Assembly (NCBI RefSeq): GCF_900021165.1
Contig: NZ_FCOQ01000018.1
Span: forward strand, 520,195-584,194
Source: Paenibacillus phocaeensis
Lineage (GTDB): Bacteria; Bacillota; Bacilli; Paenibacillales; Paenibacillaceae
DNA length: 64,000 nucleotides
Direction of reading: 5' to 3'
Below the pieces are notes generated by a model, which was not told the origin of the DNA, did not search any database, and worked only from the letters and a program-made list of their open reading frames with translations. This document shows, piece after piece, positions 1 through 10,333 of the stretch. The translations under genes were made by a program, and so were the position numbers. How positions within the stretch are numbered: the first letter of the stretch is position 1; each line of letters begins with the position of its first letter.

Positions 1-614
1 CCGTGATCGTTCTGATCGATGAACCGAAGGATTCCGAGCTGGGCGGGGGAACCGCGGCAGCTCCGGTTTTTAAGAAAATCGTAAATCAAACGCTCCAGTA
101 CATGGGAGTTCCGAAGCAAGTGGAAGGCGGCGCGGCGGATGGCCGGACGAAAACAGTTGCCTCGGGTCCGAAAGTCCCTGATGTGGGCGGGCTGTCGGTG
201 CTACAAGCCAAGGACAAGCTGTCGGCAAGCGGTATTTCCTACGCGACTTACGGGAAAGGAACCGAGATCATTTCCCAGTTCCCCAAGGCGGGCAGTACGC
301 TGAAATCCGGGCAATTCGTTTACCTGCTCACGGAGAAAGGGTCGGACATCAATGTGCCGAACCTGCAGGGCGAATCGCTGCGCGATGCCATGGAAATATT
401 GTCCGTGCTGCAGATTCCGGTCACGGCGAAAGGCGAAGGATACGTCGTTTCGCAGGAAGTCGTCAATGAAGACGGGGGCAGACGCGTGATTCTTACGTTG
501 GAACCGCCCGACAAGGAGGAAGCTCCCCCCGGCGACGAGCAGACAGAAGAGGCAAGCGACGCCGGCGATGAAGGCGGCAATACGGGAGAGGATACAACCC
601 AGGACTCACCATAG
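1..614 (+). CDS. pbpB: Class B penicillin-binding protein (PBP2B/FtsI type), C-terminal part
   Basis: The gene enters from the left edge, in frame from base 3, and only its last 203 codons are present. The first 35 visible residues are the typical end of an FtsI-type transpeptidase domain (VLIDEP, then TAAAPVFKKIV). Two PASTA repeats follow (about nt 174-335 and 348-503), then a 35-residue acidic, low-complexity tail. The family cross-links septal peptidoglycan outside the membrane, and PASTA domains are known to bind uncross-linked peptidoglycan or partner proteins. The position just before spoVD matches pbpB in the dcw cluster of Bacillales. The catalytic motifs lie upstream of the window, so activity cannot be judged here. 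Confidence 0.9.
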   Translation, partial: VIVLIDEPKDSELGGGTAAAPVFKKIVNQTLQYMGVPKQVEGGAADGRTKTVASGPKVPDVGGLSVLQAKDKLSASGISYATYGKGTEIISQFPKAGSTLKSGQFVYLLTEKGSDINVPNLQGESLRDAMEILSVLQIPVTAKGEGYVVSQEVVNEDGGRRVILTLEPPDKEEAPPGDEQTEEASDAGDEGGNTGEDTTQDSP

Positions 615-699
615 CTTGTTCTAACCCCTGGTTGTCCTGAATAGTCATGTGATGAGTACAATCATGATGATGTGTCAGGATGGGTTAGGGGGGCGACCT

Positions 700-2664
700 G
701 TGAAAGTATCCAAGTTTACCGTCAGACGAAGACTGTTCTGGCTGTTGATGGTGTTGTGTTTGCTGTTTGCGGCGCTGGCCGTACGTCTTGCCTATGTTCA
801 AATCGGGAAGGGCGCTGAGTTGTCGGCCAAAGCGGAGGATTCCTGGCGCCGCAATATCCCTTATTCGGCGAAACGCGGCGAAATCAGCGACCGGAACGGC
901 AACGTGCTCGCTTATAATATTACGACGCCAACGGTCATGGCCATTCCGGTGCAGATCAAGAACCCGGAACAGACGGCCAGAAGCCTGGCGCCGCTGCTTG
1001 GAATGACCGAGGATTCGGTTCTGAAATCGATCACCAAGAGACAATCCATAGTCAGGCTGCAACCCGGCGGACGCAAAATTACGATGGAAAAAGCGCAGCA
1101 AATTCGTGATTTGGCTCTTCCGGGTATTGTTGTCGCCGAAGACAACAAGCGCTACTACCCGTTTGGGGGGCTGGCAGCCCATATTCTGGGGTTCACCGGA
1201 GGGTATAACCAAGGGCTGACCGGCGTGGAAAGCAAATACGACAGCCTGCTCAGCGGCATGAACGGCAGCGTGTCTTATCTGTCCGATGCCGGCGGACGAC
1301 TGATGCCGGGTTCCTCGGAGAAATATGTGGAGCCCAAGGACGGCTTGAATTTAACGCTGACGATCGACAAAACGATCCAAAGCATCATTGAACGTGAGCT
1401 GGATCAGGCCATGGACCGGCTGCAAGCCAATTCCGCGCTGACGATCGCGATGGATCCCAAAACGGGCGAGATCCTCGGCATGGCGGCCAGACCGGGGTAC
1501 GAACCCGGTGCCTATCAGGAATATGATTCGGCCGTGTATAATCGGAATTTGCCGATCTGGATGACGTACGAGCCGGGCTCCACCTTCAAGATTATCACCC
1601 TGGCGGCAGCGCTTGAGGAGAAGAAGGTCGATCTGCTGCATGACCGCTTCTTCGATCCCGGGTATGTCAAGGTGGGCGGAGCGACGCTGCGCTGCTGGAA
1701 GAAAGGCGGCCACGGCAGCCAAACGTTCCTGCAAGTCGTGGAGAATTCCTGCAACCCCGGATTTGTAGCCTTGGGTCAACGGTTGGGGAAAGAAACGCTG
1801 TTTCAGTACATCAAAAATTTCGGTTTCGGCAGCAAAACCGGGATCGACCTGAACGGGGAAGAAAACGGGATTTTGTTCAAGCTGCCGCAAGTGGGGCCGG
1901 TTGAACTGGCGACGACTTCGTTCGGGCAAGGCGTCTCGGTCACTCCGATTCAACAGATCACCGCGGTATCCGCGGCGATCAACGGGGGCAAGCTGTTTAA
2001 GCCTTATGTAGCCAAGTCCTGGACAAATCCGGACACCGGCGAGGTGGTTTCGGAGACGAAGCCGCAGCTGGTGCGGCAGGTCATTTCGGAGGAGACTTCG
2101 AAGCAGATCCGCACAGCGCTGGAAAGCGTCGTTGCCAACGGGACCGGCGGGAACGCGTTTATCGACGGGTACCGGGTCGGCGGGAAAACAGGGACGGCAC
2201 AGAAGGTTGTAAACGGACGTTATTCGCAAAATGAGCATATCGTCTCGTTTATCGGCTTCGCCCCGGCGGACGATCCGCAGATCGTCGTATACACCGCCGT
2301 GGATAACCCGCAGGGCATCCAGTTCGGCGGGGTCGTCGCAGCGCCGATCGTTCGCAACATTATGGAAGATGCGCTGGAGTATATGAAGGTTCCGCCGCGC
2401 CAACAGCAGGTGGCCAAGAAATACAAATACGGAGAGACGCCGATCGTTACCGTGCCGGACCTGATTGGACATACCACGCAGGAGATCTATGAGGATATGA
2501 ACATGAACTTCAATCTGGCAAGATCCGGCGCCGGCAACGTGGTTATCAATCAGGCTCCGAAAGCTGGATCCCGGGTGGAGAAGGGCTCGACCATCCGCAT
2601 TTACATGGGCAGCGAAGCCGATGCTGAACAACAGCATGATCATAATCCGCTCACAAGTGAATAA
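700..2664 (+). CDS. spoVD: Stage V sporulation protein D, spore-cortex/septal PBP transpeptidase
   Basis: Membrane-anchored class B PBP of 654 aa. I chose the GTG at 700 because a strong AGGGGGG ribosome site lies 6-7 bases before it; an in-frame ATG at 649 has no such site. The order is an N-terminal membrane anchor (about residues 10-30), PBP dimerisation domain, transpeptidase domain with STFK (Ser294), SCN (Ser350) and KTG (Lys496), and one C-terminal PASTA domain (about 583-640). A single PASTA domain and the place between pbpB and murE fit SpoVD, which in B. subtilis is needed for cortex synthesis together with SpoVE. The sporulation role is inferred from synteny; a vegetative PBP with the same layout cannot be excluded. 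Confidence 0.9.
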   Translation: MKVSKFTVRRRLFWLLMVLCLLFAALAVRLAYVQIGKGAELSAKAEDSWRRNIPYSAKRGEISDRNGNVLAYNITTPTVMAIPVQIKNPEQTARSLAPLLGMTEDSVLKSITKRQSIVRLQPGGRKITMEKAQQIRDLALPGIVVAEDNKRYYPFGGLAAHILGFTGGYNQGLTGVESKYDSLLSGMNGSVSYLSDAGGRLMPGSSEKYVEPKDGLNLTLTIDKTIQSIIERELDQAMDRLQANSALTIAMDPKTGEILGMAARPGYEPGAYQEYDSAVYNRNLPIWMTYEPGSTFKIITLAAALEEKKVDLLHDRFFDPGYVKVGGATLRCWKKGGHGSQTFLQVVENSCNPGFVALGQRLGKETLFQYIKNFGFGSKTGIDLNGEENGILFKLPQVGPVELATTSFGQGVSVTPIQQITAVSAAINGGKLFKPYVAKSWTNPDTGEVVSETKPQLVRQVISEETSKQIRTALESVVANGTGGNAFIDGYRVGGKTGTAQKVVNGRYSQNEHIVSFIGFAPADDPQIVVYTAVDNPQGIQFGGVVAAPIVRNIMEDALEYMKVPPRQQQVAKKYKYGETPIVTVPDLIGHTTQEIYEDMNMNFNLARSGAGNVVINQAPKAGSRVEKGSTIRIYMGSEADAEQQHDHNPLTSE

Positions 2665-2753
2665 TATTCCTGAACTAAGCAATTTTTGGTGATAATATAG
2701 AAGAAGTGTAATTCACTCATAGAGCATGTAGTTGAAAGACGGAGGGGTAACCG

Positions 2754-4244
2754 ATGCGGCTTAAGGAACTGGCAACATATTTAATGACTTCACAGATACG
2801 AGGGGATGGGGAAACGTCCTGTTCGGGAATCGCCATCGATTCACGCAAGGCGCAGCCGGGGGATCTGTTCATCTGCCTTCCCGGGCATACGGTGGATGGT
2901 CACGATTATGCCCGGCAGGCTGCGGAGCAGGGAGCGGCCGCGCTTGTGGTAGAACGCTGGCTGGATGGCGTTGCACTTCCGCAGCTTAAGGTGAAGGACA
3001 GCCGGCTGGCGATGGCGGTGCTCGGGGACGTGTTCTTCGGATCGCCAAGCTCGCGTCTGAAGGTGATCGGAGTGACCGGTACGAACGGCAAGACGACCAC
3101 GACTTATCTGATCGAGCGGATTTTGCAGGATCAGGGCCGGGAAACGGGCTTGATCGGCACGATTCAGCGCCGGTTTGCCGGGCAGACCTATCCGATGTCA
3201 GGGACGACGCCGGAAGCGCTTGAGCTGCAGAAATATTTATATGACATGACTGAAGGCGGCGGAGCGTATTGCGTGATGGAGGTCTCTTCCCATGCATTAG
3301 ACCAGGGCCGCGTCAAAGGGACCCGCTTCCGTACGGCTGTATTTACGAACTTGACCCAGGATCATCTGGATTATCATAAAACGATGGAAGACTACCGCGG
3401 CGCCAAGGCGTTATTCTTCTCCCGGCTTGGCAATACGTATGCCGAGAACCCGGAGGAACGCAGCTACGCGGTGCTGAATGCGGACGATCCGGCGAGCGCT
3501 TATTTCGCCAAGCAAACGGCGGCTGAAGTGATTTCTTACGGCGTGGAGCAGGAGGCGGACGTGCGGGCTTCGAACATCTCCATCACCGCCCGGGGGACGT
3601 CGTTCCATGTGGATACGTTCCGCGGCAGCGCGGATATCTCCCTGCGGATGGTTGGCAAGTTTAACGTATACAACGCGCTGGCCGCCATTTCGGCGGCGCT
3701 GCTGGAGGGCATTCCGCTGGAGCGGATCAAAGCCAGCCTGGAATCGGTCCGAGGCGTCGAGGGGCGGGTAGAGGCCGTTGACGAGGGCCAGGAATTCGCC
3801 GTGATCGTCGATTATGCCCACACGCCGGACGGATTGGAGAACGTGCTGCGAACCGTCAACGAATTCGCGAAAGGCCGAGTGATTTGCGTGTTCGGCTGCG
3901 GCGGGGATCGGGACCGTACGAAACGGCCGATCATGGGACGCATTGCCGCGAAATACGCGCAGCAGGTAATCATTACTTCCGACAACCCGCGAACCGAAGA
4001 TCCGGATGCGATCCTGCGGGATATTGAGCAGGGGCTGGTCGACGACGGGGTGGATCGGGCGCGTTACGAGCTGATCGTTGACCGCCGGGAGGCCATCCAA
4101 AAGGCTATTGAAATGGCAAGCCGTGAGGATGTAGTATTGATTGCGGGGAAAGGCCATGAAACCTATCAATTGGTCGGCTCCAAGGTGCTCGATTTTGATG
4201 ATCGAATCGTAGCAAAAGAAGCGATAAGGGGTTTGGCAAAGTGA
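2754..4244 (+). CDS. murE: UDP-MurNAc-L-Ala-D-Glu:meso-diaminopimelate ligase
   Basis: Cytoplasmic Mur ligase of 496 aa that adds the third residue of the peptidoglycan stem peptide using ATP. The ATP loop GTNGKTTTT has its lysine at residue 113. DNPR at residues 410-413 is the motif that distinguishes diaminopimelate-adding MurE from lysine-adding enzymes, so the wall should be of the meso-DAP type. The ATG follows a GGAGGGG site. Its stop overlaps the murF start by 4 bases, which suggests translational coupling. The dapL gene at 37376 supplies the DAP branch. Confidence 0.96.
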   Translation: MRLKELATYLMTSQIRGDGETSCSGIAIDSRKAQPGDLFICLPGHTVDGHDYARQAAEQGAAALVVERWLDGVALPQLKVKDSRLAMAVLGDVFFGSPSSRLKVIGVTGTNGKTTTTYLIERILQDQGRETGLIGTIQRRFAGQTYPMSGTTPEALELQKYLYDMTEGGGAYCVMEVSSHALDQGRVKGTRFRTAVFTNLTQDHLDYHKTMEDYRGAKALFFSRLGNTYAENPEERSYAVLNADDPASAYFAKQTAAEVISYGVEQEADVRASNISITARGTSFHVDTFRGSADISLRMVGKFNVYNALAAISAALLEGIPLERIKASLESVRGVEGRVEAVDEGQEFAVIVDYAHTPDGLENVLRTVNEFAKGRVICVFGCGGDRDRTKRPIMGRIAAKYAQQVIITSDNPRTEDPDAILRDIEQGLVDDGVDRARYELIVDRREAIQKAIEMASREDVVLIAGKGHETYQLVGSKVLDFDDRIVAKEAIRGLAK

Positions 4245-5641
4245 TTAATCGAAATTTAGCGGAAATTGCCGCGATGTGCGGCGGACAAATTCGGGATGCC
4301 GGCGATGCCGATATCCGGGTGCAAGGCGTGGTGACGGACTCCCGGCAAATTACGCCAGGCTGCTTGTTCGTACCGCTTGCAGGGGAGAGATTCGACGGCC
4401 ACGATTTCGCCGCAGACTGCCTGCAGGCCGGGGCAGGCGCTTGCCTGTGGGCCAGATCCAAGGGGACGCCGCCGGGTCCGGCAGTGCTTGTGGACGACAC
4501 GCTGGCCGCGCTGCAGGCGCTGGCCAAATCGTATTTGGCCGACACCGGGGCCAAGGTCGTCGGCATTACCGGCAGCAACGGGAAGACCACAACCAAAGAC
4601 CTGGTCTACGCTCTGTTGTCTACGACTTACCGAGTGCATAAAACCAAAGGCAACTTCAATAACCATATCGGTCTCCCGCTGACGCTCCTGGCCATGCCGG
4701 AAGATACGGAGATTGCCGTGCTCGAGATGGGCATGAGCGGCCGCCATGAAATCGAGCTGCTCTCGAAACTGGGCGAACCGGAAACGGCGGTGATCACCAA
4801 TATCGGCGAATCGCATCTGCAGCAGCTGGGTTCCCGGGAAGAGATCGCCAGGGCCAAGCTGGAGATCCTTGCCGGTATGAAGTCAGGGGGGCTGTTGATC
4901 TACAATGGGGACGAACCTCTGATCCCTCAGGTATTGGCCGAGCCGTCTACCGCGAAGCCGCAAGGACTGCATACGGCAACGTTTGGGCTTCGTCCGGAGA
5001 ATGACGCCTATCCGACCGGCATTCTGCACACGGATCATCGGACCTTGTTCACGCCGTACGGCAGTGAAGGCGAGCCGATTGACCTGCCGCTGCTGGGCGA
5101 GCATAATGTAACGAACGCGCTTGCTGCCATTACCGTTGCCCGTCATTACGGCGTAAGCGAGGCGGCGATCCGCGAAGGCTTCGGGAAGGTCGAGCTGACC
5201 GGAATGCGCATCGAGGTGATTACCGGTCTGAGCGGCATCACAATCCTGAATGACGCGTATAACGCCAGTCCAACTTCCATGAAGGCGGCCATCGGCGTGC
5301 TGAACCATATGAAGGGCTACCGGAAGAAGGTTGCGGTGTTGGGCGATATGCTGGAGCTGGGCGCTTCCGAAGCGGAGTATCACCGCGAAATCGGCGAGCT
5401 GCTCACGCCGGGCAAGGTGGATCTGCTGTTTGCCTACGGGCCGCTCTCCCGCCATCTCGCTGAAGGGGCCAAGAAACAGATGGACCCGGATGCCGTTTAC
5501 GCATATACTGATAAGTCTGAACTGATCCGCAAGCTGGTTTCACTGCTGCATCCGCAGGACGTTGTCTTGGTTAAGGCCTCCCGAGGGATGAAACTCGAAG
5601 AGGTCGTCGAGGCGGTTAAAACTAGCGAGCTGACACACTAA
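4241..5641 (+). CDS. murF: UDP-MurNAc-tripeptide:D-alanyl-D-alanine ligase
   Basis: Last cytoplasmic Mur ligase, 466 aa; it attaches D-Ala-D-Ala to the UDP-MurNAc-tripeptide. The ATP loop [10 protein letters not shown] has its lysine at residue 115, and the three-domain Mur ligase layout is visible. The start is a GTG in a GTGA overlap with the murE stop, with AAGGGG at 4226-4231 as the ribosome site. B. subtilis keeps murF outside the dcw cluster; here it lies between murE and mraY, as in many other bacteria. Confidence 0.95.
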   Translation: MINRNLAEIAAMCGGQIRDAGDADIRVQGVVTDSRQITPGCLFVPLAGERFDGHDFAADCLQAGAGACLWARSKGTPPGPAVLVDDTLAALQALAKSYLADTGAKVVGITGSNGKTTTKDLVYALLSTTYRVHKTKGNFNNHIGLPLTLLAMPEDTEIAVLEMGMSGRHEIELLSKLGEPETAVITNIGESHLQQLGSREEIARAKLEILAGMKSGGLLIYNGDEPLIPQVLAEPSTAKPQGLHTATFGLRPENDAYPTGILHTDHRTLFTPYGSEGEPIDLPLLGEHNVTNALAAITVARHYGVSEAAIREGFGKVELTGMRIEVITGLSGITILNDAYNASPTSMKAAIGVLNHMKGYRKKVAVLGDMLELGASEAEYHREIGELLTPGKVDLLFAYGPLSRHLAEGAKKQMDPDAVYAYTDKSELIRKLVSLLHPQDVVLVKASRGMKLEEVVEAVKTSELTH

Positions 5642-5664
5642 TACCGGCGAAAGGGGGGGATCCC

Positions 5665-6630
5665 ATGGATTTTGGACTCATCTTGCTAACGATCGGCGTA
5701 TCCTTTATTCTGGCGGTCATCTCGGCTCCGCTGGTCATTCCGCTGCTGAGACGGCTGAAATTCGGCCAGCAAATCCGCGGTGAAGGGCCGCAAAGCCATT
5801 TGAAGAAAGCGGGCACGCCAACGATGGGCGGCATTATTATCCTGCTTGCGTTTACGCTGTCCTATCTTAAGTTTTCCGTCGTGAATATCGACTTCTACGT
5901 CCTCCTGATCGCTACACTTGGCTTCGGGCTGGTCGGATTTCTTGACGATTATATCAAAATCGTGTTTAAACGGTCCTTGGGTCTCACACCCAGACAGAAA
6001 TTGATCGGACAGCTGCTGTTCGCCGGGATCATGTGCGCTCTGCTGATTTCGAAAGGTCACAGTACGGCCATCGGCGTTCCGGGGACGCACTTCGCGTTCG
6101 ATTGGGGGCCGTGGTTCTACTATCCGTTTATTGTCATTATGATGATGGCGGTCACCAATGCGGTTAATTTTACCGACGGGGTGGACGGCTTGCTGTCCGG
6201 CGTCAGCGCGATTGCGCTGGGCGCGTTTGCGGTGATCGCGATGCAGGTGACTTCGCTTCCGTCCGCGGTTTGCGCGGCGGCCATGATCGGTGCCGTGCTC
6301 GGCTTTCTCGTGTTTAACGCCCACCCGGCCAAGGTATTTATGGGCGATACCGGCTCGCTGGGGATCGGCGGGGCGATCGGAGCGATTGCCATCGTGACCA
6401 AAACCGAGCTGCTGTTCCTGATCATCGGCGGGATTTTCGTCATCGAAATGCTGTCCGTCGTCATTCAGGTGATCTCCTTCAAGACACGCGGCAAACGGGT
6501 ATTTAAAATGAGTCCGATTCACCATCACTTCGAATTGTCCGGATGGTCGGAATGGCGCGTTGTCGTTACATTCTGGTCGGTTGGCCTGGTGTTGGCGGTC
6601 ATTGGACTTTACTTGAACAAGGGGTTGTAA
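5665..6630 (+). CDS. mraY: Phospho-N-acetylmuramoyl-pentapeptide transferase (lipid I synthase)
   Basis: Polytopic membrane enzyme of 321 aa that transfers phospho-MurNAc-pentapeptide from UDP to undecaprenyl phosphate. About ten hydrophobic segments are visible. Family motifs are FLDDYIK with the aspartate pair, [12 protein letters not shown] in the central cytoplasmic loop, and the histidine-rich HHHFE near the C-terminus. The ATG at 5665 follows AAAGGGGGG. The downstream murD start lies only 5 bases beyond the stop, so the two are probably one transcription unit. Confidence 0.96.
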   Translation: MDFGLILLTIGVSFILAVISAPLVIPLLRRLKFGQQIRGEGPQSHLKKAGTPTMGGIIILLAFTLSYLKFSVVNIDFYVLLIATLGFGLVGFLDDYIKIVFKRSLGLTPRQKLIGQLLFAGIMCALLISKGHSTAIGVPGTHFAFDWGPWFYYPFIVIMMMAVTNAVNFTDGVDGLLSGVSAIALGAFAVIAMQVTSLPSAVCAAAMIGAVLGFLVFNAHPAKVFMGDTGSLGIGGAIGAIAIVTKTELLFLIIGGIFVIEMLSVVIQVISFKTRGKRVFKMSPIHHHFELSGWSEWRVVVTFWSVGLVLAVIGLYLNKGL

Positions 6631-6635
6631 ATAAG

Positions 6636-8060
6636 ATGAATCATCCAGAAGAATACCGGGGGCGCCAGGTCGTCGTTCTCGGTTTGGCGAGAAGCGGCGT
6701 TCAGGTCGCCAAAACCCTGCATAAATATGGAGCCGTCATTACGGTCAACGATAAAAAAGAAAGAGAACAGTGTCCCGAAGCATCCGAATTGGAAGCTTTG
6801 GGAATTTCTGTTGTATGCGGCGATCACCCGGACGGGCTGATCCACGAAGGCATTTCGCTGGTCGTCAAAAACCCCGGGATTCCGTATACCGCTCCTCCCG
6901 TGGCCAAAGCGCTCGAGCTGGGCATCGAGGTCGTGACGGAGGTAGAGGTGGCCTATCTGCTTAGCCCGGCTCCGATTCTTGGCATCACCGGCTCCAATGG
7001 CAAAACCACGACCACGACTTGGGTCGGCAACATGCTGGAGGCCGCCGGGATGAGACCGATCGTCGCCGGCAATATCGGCATCCCGCTGTGTGAGGCGGCG
7101 GAAGAGGCGGATGCGGGGAATTGGCTGGTCGCCGAGCTTAGCAGCTTTCAACTGAAGGGGACCCGGGCATTTCGACCGGAAGTCGCTTGCCTGTTGAACC
7201 TGGCGGAGACGCACCTGGATTACCACGGGACGATGGAGGATTACATCTCGTCCAAAGCCAAGCTGTTCAGCAATCAACGGGAGACCGATCGCGCCGTCAT
7301 CAATTGGGACGACCCTGTGTGCCGGGAGCTTGTTCCGTATATTCACGCGAAGCTGATCCCCTTCTCCATGACCGAGGAGTTGAAGTCGGAAGGCGTCTAC
7401 GTGGCGCCGTCGTACATTCCGGACGTCGAGGACGGGCTGTCCCGGCGCATCCTGTATCGCGGGCCCGACGGTGAGGTTCGCGGCATTATCGACGTTGACG
7501 AGATCGGCTTGCCGGGCCGGTTTAACGTCGAGAACGCCCTCGCGGCTGTTGCGGCGGCGATTGCAGCGGGAGCTGCGCCTGAAGCGCTTGCGGAGCCGCT
7601 GCGGACCTTCCGCGGCGTGGAGCACCGCTTGGAGTACGTAGACGAGAAGCAAGGCGTCGCTTATTACAACAACTCCAAAGCAACCAATTCGAAAGCCACG
7701 GCGATGGCTCTGGGCGCCCTGCAGGCCCCTATCGTGCTGATCGCCGGCGGTTTGGACCGGGGATCCGATTATATGGAGCTGCTGCCGATTTTCAAAGAGA
7801 AAGTCAAAGCCGTCGTTACGCTGGGTCAAACGAAAGAAAAAATCGCTAGAGTTGCCGAATTGGCGGGTCTATCGCATATCGTGCTGGTCGATACTGTGGA
7901 CAACGCCGCAGATACGCTGCGTACCGCGCTGAAGGAGGCCTCCGGCCTGGCGGAGCCGGGAGATGTGGTTCTGCTCTCTCCGGCATGCGCCAGCTGGGAT
8001 ATGTTCCCTTCTTATGAAGAGCGTGGACGCATTTTTAAAGAGGCGGTGCATACCCTTTAA
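6636..8060 (+). CDS. murD: UDP-MurNAc-L-alanine:D-glutamate ligase
   Basis: Mur ligase of 474 aa that adds D-Glu as the second stem residue. GLARSG near the N-terminus is the UMP-binding Rossmann start, and [10 protein letters not shown] is the ATP loop. I chose the ATG at 6636 because it gives the usual MurD N-terminus and follows AAGGGG at 6619-6624; a longer in-frame reading would overlap mraY by almost 90 bases. A short hairpin follows the stop. Confidence 0.95.
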   Translation: MNHPEEYRGRQVVVLGLARSGVQVAKTLHKYGAVITVNDKKEREQCPEASELEALGISVVCGDHPDGLIHEGISLVVKNPGIPYTAPPVAKALELGIEVVTEVEVAYLLSPAPILGITGSNGKTTTTTWVGNMLEAAGMRPIVAGNIGIPLCEAAEEADAGNWLVAELSSFQLKGTRAFRPEVACLLNLAETHLDYHGTMEDYISSKAKLFSNQRETDRAVINWDDPVCRELVPYIHAKLIPFSMTEELKSEGVYVAPSYIPDVEDGLSRRILYRGPDGEVRGIIDVDEIGLPGRFNVENALAAVAAAIAAGAAPEALAEPLRTFRGVEHRLEYVDEKQGVAYYNNSKATNSKATAMALGALQAPIVLIAGGLDRGSDYMELLPIFKEKVKAVVTLGQTKEKIARVAELAGLSHIVLVDTVDNAADTLRTALKEASGLAEPGDVVLLSPACASWDMFPSYEERGRIFKEAVHTL

Positions 8061-8086
8061 GTAGGGGGGTGGAAAAGCCCCTACTT
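8059..8086 (+). terminator. Hairpin between murD and spoVE
   Basis: AAGTAGGGG (8059-8067) pairs with CCCCTACTT (8078-8086) around a 10-base loop. Only a short T run follows, so it may act as a weak terminator, attenuator or RNA processing site inside the operon rather than a full stop. Confidence 0.45.
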
Positions 8087-8109
8087 TCTGTCAAGAGGTG
8101 GCATCCACG

Positions 8110-9207
8110 ATGGGCAAGAGCCGTACGGCGCCGGATTTTTGGCTGGCGGCCAGCATTCTCGGACTGCTGGCGATCGGAATCGTGATGGTATACAGCGCGG
8201 GTTCCGTACTCGCTTTCCATGATTACGGCGATTCTTTCTACTTTGTTAAGAGACAGCTGCTATTTGCGGGGCTTGGATTCATTGCGATGGTTCTGATGAT
8301 GAATTTGGATTACCGCCTGCTGCGGAAATACGCTAAAATCGGGCTGGTCCTCTGTTTTGCACTGCTCGTGATCGTGCTCATTCCCGGGATCGGGGTCGTA
8401 CGCGGCGGAGCGCGCAGTTGGCTGGGGATCAGCTCCTTTGGGATTCAGCCGTCCGAATTTATGAAGCTGGGGATGATTCTGTTCCTATCCTACTGGCTCA
8501 GCAAGGAAGATTACAAGATTACGCATTTTACCAAAGGACTGCTGCCGCCGCTCGGTATTATCGGACTGGCCTTCGGCTTGATCATGCTGCAGCCCGATTT
8601 GGGAACGGGTACGGTGATGCTGGGCGCCTCTCTGTTGATCGTGTTTACTGCAGGTGCGCGCATCCGGCACTTGGCCGGCTTGGCTGCTGTGGGAGCGCTG
8701 GGGTTCGTCGGTTTGATTCTGGCGGCGCCCTACCGCCTGCAACGCATCACCGCCTTCCTGGATCCCTGGTCGGATCCGCTGGGAGCGGGGTATCAGATCA
8801 TTCAATCGCTGTATGCGATCGGGCCGGGAGGTTTAGCGGGCTTGGGACTTGGGATGAGCCGGCAAAAATACAGCTACGTGCCCGAGCCGCAAACCGACTT
8901 CATCTTCTCGATCCTGGCCGAGGAATTGGGCTTTATCGGCGGACTACTGGTTCTGCTGTTGTTTCTGATCCTGGTATGGCGCGGCATGCGCGTGGCCATG
9001 ACGATCGACGACACCTTCGGCAGCTTGCTGGCTGTCGGTATCGTTGGGATGGTCGGCGTGCAGGTTGTAATCAACATCGGCGTCGTCATCGGCCTCATGC
9101 CGGTCACCGGCATTACGCTGCCGCTGATCAGCTACGGAGGGTCGTCGTTGACGTTGATGCTGACTGCGCTGGGCATTTTACTTAATTTATCCCGTTACGC
9201 GAGGTGA
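8110..9207 (+). CDS. spoVE: SEDS glycosyltransferase SpoVE/FtsW
   Basis: Polytopic SEDS-family protein of 365 aa, the class that polymerises lipid II with a partner class B PBP. About ten membrane segments are visible, with conserved stretches GGARSWLG, a QPSEF box and the C-terminal PLISYGGSS. The ATG at 8110 is favoured over a GTG at 8098, which falls inside the ribosome site AGAGGTGG. Its position between murD and murG matches spoVE of B. subtilis, the cortex-synthesis partner of SpoVD. An FtsW role cannot be excluded from sequence alone. Confidence 0.9.
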   Translation: MGKSRTAPDFWLAASILGLLAIGIVMVYSAGSVLAFHDYGDSFYFVKRQLLFAGLGFIAMVLMMNLDYRLLRKYAKIGLVLCFALLVIVLIPGIGVVRGGARSWLGISSFGIQPSEFMKLGMILFLSYWLSKEDYKITHFTKGLLPPLGIIGLAFGLIMLQPDLGTGTVMLGASLLIVFTAGARIRHLAGLAAVGALGFVGLILAAPYRLQRITAFLDPWSDPLGAGYQIIQSLYAIGPGGLAGLGLGMSRQKYSYVPEPQTDFIFSILAEELGFIGGLLVLLLFLILVWRGMRVAMTIDDTFGSLLAVGIVGMVGVQVVINIGVVIGLMPVTGITLPLISYGGSSLTLMLTALGILLNLSRYAR

Positions 9208-9211
9208 GAAT

Positions 9212-10333
9212 ATGCGCGTCGTACTTAGCGGCGGCGGAACCGGGGGACATATCTACCCGGCGCTGGCCGTCGCCAGCCAATGCGCTGAGGAAATTCCCGG
9301 CTCCGAGTTTTTGTATATCGGGGGCAAGCGCGGGCTGGAAAGCTCGCTGGTTCCCAAGCAGGGAATTCCGTTTGAAGCAATTGAGATTACGGGCTTCCGC
9401 CGGAAGCTGTCGTTTGATAATGTGAAAACGATTCTGCGTTTTCTCAAAGGGGTGCAAACCTCCAAGAAGCTGCTAAAGGAGTTCAAACCCGATGTCGTGA
9501 TCGGCACAGGCGGCTACGTCTGCGGCCCGGTCGTTTACGCGGCGGCCAAGCTGGGTATTCCCAGCCTCATTCATGAACAGAATGCCATTCCGGGATTGAC
9601 CAACCGCTTCTTAAGCAAATACGTTTCGACCGTTGCCGTCAGCTTCGAAGGTTCCGGAACGGCGTTTCCTTCGGCCCGCAACGTCGTTTATACCGGGAAT
9701 CCCCGGGCAACCACCGTTTGTGCGGCCGACAAGCGCAAGGGGTTTGATACCCTTGGTTTGCCGGAGTCGAGCTCCGTCGTGCTGGTTGTCGGCGGCAGTC
9801 GCGGTGCCAAAGCGATCAATGAAGCGATGGTTGAGATGGCTCCGCTCTTGAAGCAATCGGAGCATTTGAAATTTGTTTACGTGACCGGGGACAGTTACTA
9901 TGCCTCGACGGTGGAGGCGATTTCGGCGAAGACGGGCGATTTGCCCGCCAATTTGCAGGTGCTTCCTTATGTACACAACATGCCGGAAGTTCTGGCGTGC
10001 ACCTCGCTGATCGTGAACCGCGCCGGGGCTTCTTTTTTGGCGGAAATCACAGCGCTTGGCATTCCGTCCATCCTGATTCCGTCTCCTAACGTCACGAACA
10101 ATCACCAGGAGAAGAACGCCCGCACGCTGGAGAGCGCCGGCGCGGCGGAGGTGATTCTGGAGCCGGAGCTGACGGGCCAAAGCCTCTATGCTTCCATTGA
10201 ACGTGTCATGGGCGATTTACCGCGGCATCGTGCGATGTCGACCGCTTCCCGCACTTTGGGCAAGCCGGATTCCGCCCATCTCGTCGTGGAGGAGATGCGG
10301 AGGCTGGCGCAACAACGCACAAGCCGCAGTTAG
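9212..10333 (+). CDS. murG: Lipid II synthase, UDP-GlcNAc:lipid I GlcNAc transferase
   Basis: Peripheral membrane GT-B glycosyltransferase of 373 aa that adds GlcNAc to lipid I. The N-terminal glycine-rich loop GGGTGGHIYPAL and the C-terminal donor-site motifs GGSRGAKAIN and NRAGASFLAE are present. It starts 4 bases after spoVE, with GAGGTG as ribosome site. A CCGCAG/CTGCGG hairpin (10324-10339) straddles the stop codon without a T run. Confidence 0.96.
   Translation: MRVVLSGGGTGGHIYPALAVASQCAEEIPGSEFLYIGGKRGLESSLVPKQGIPFEAIEITGFRRKLSFDNVKTILRFLKGVQTSKKLLKEFKPDVVIGTGGYVCGPVVYAAAKLGIPSLIHEQNAIPGLTNRFLSKYVSTVAVSFEGSGTAFPSARNVVYTGNPRATTVCAADKRKGFDTLGLPESSSVVLVVGGSRGAKAINEAMVEMAPLLKQSEHLKFVYVTGDSYYASTVEAISAKTGDLPANLQVLPYVHNMPEVLACTSLIVNRAGASFLAEITALGIPSILIPSPNVTNNHQEKNARTLESAGAAEVILEPELTGQSLYASIERVMGDLPRHRAMSTASRTLGKPDSAHLVVEEMRRLAQQRTSRS

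Noticed and set aside
655-662. AGTACAAT before spoVD as a sigma-E -10
   Set aside because: Resembles CATACAAT, but no sigma-E -35 lies 14-15 bases upstream.
1351-2682. Long minus-strand open frame of 443 codons opposite spoVD
   Set aside because: Shadow of a GC-rich gene: no ribosome site or known domain, and the + strand gene has full PBP motifs. Similar long shadows lie opposite murD, carB, pyrC and ileS.
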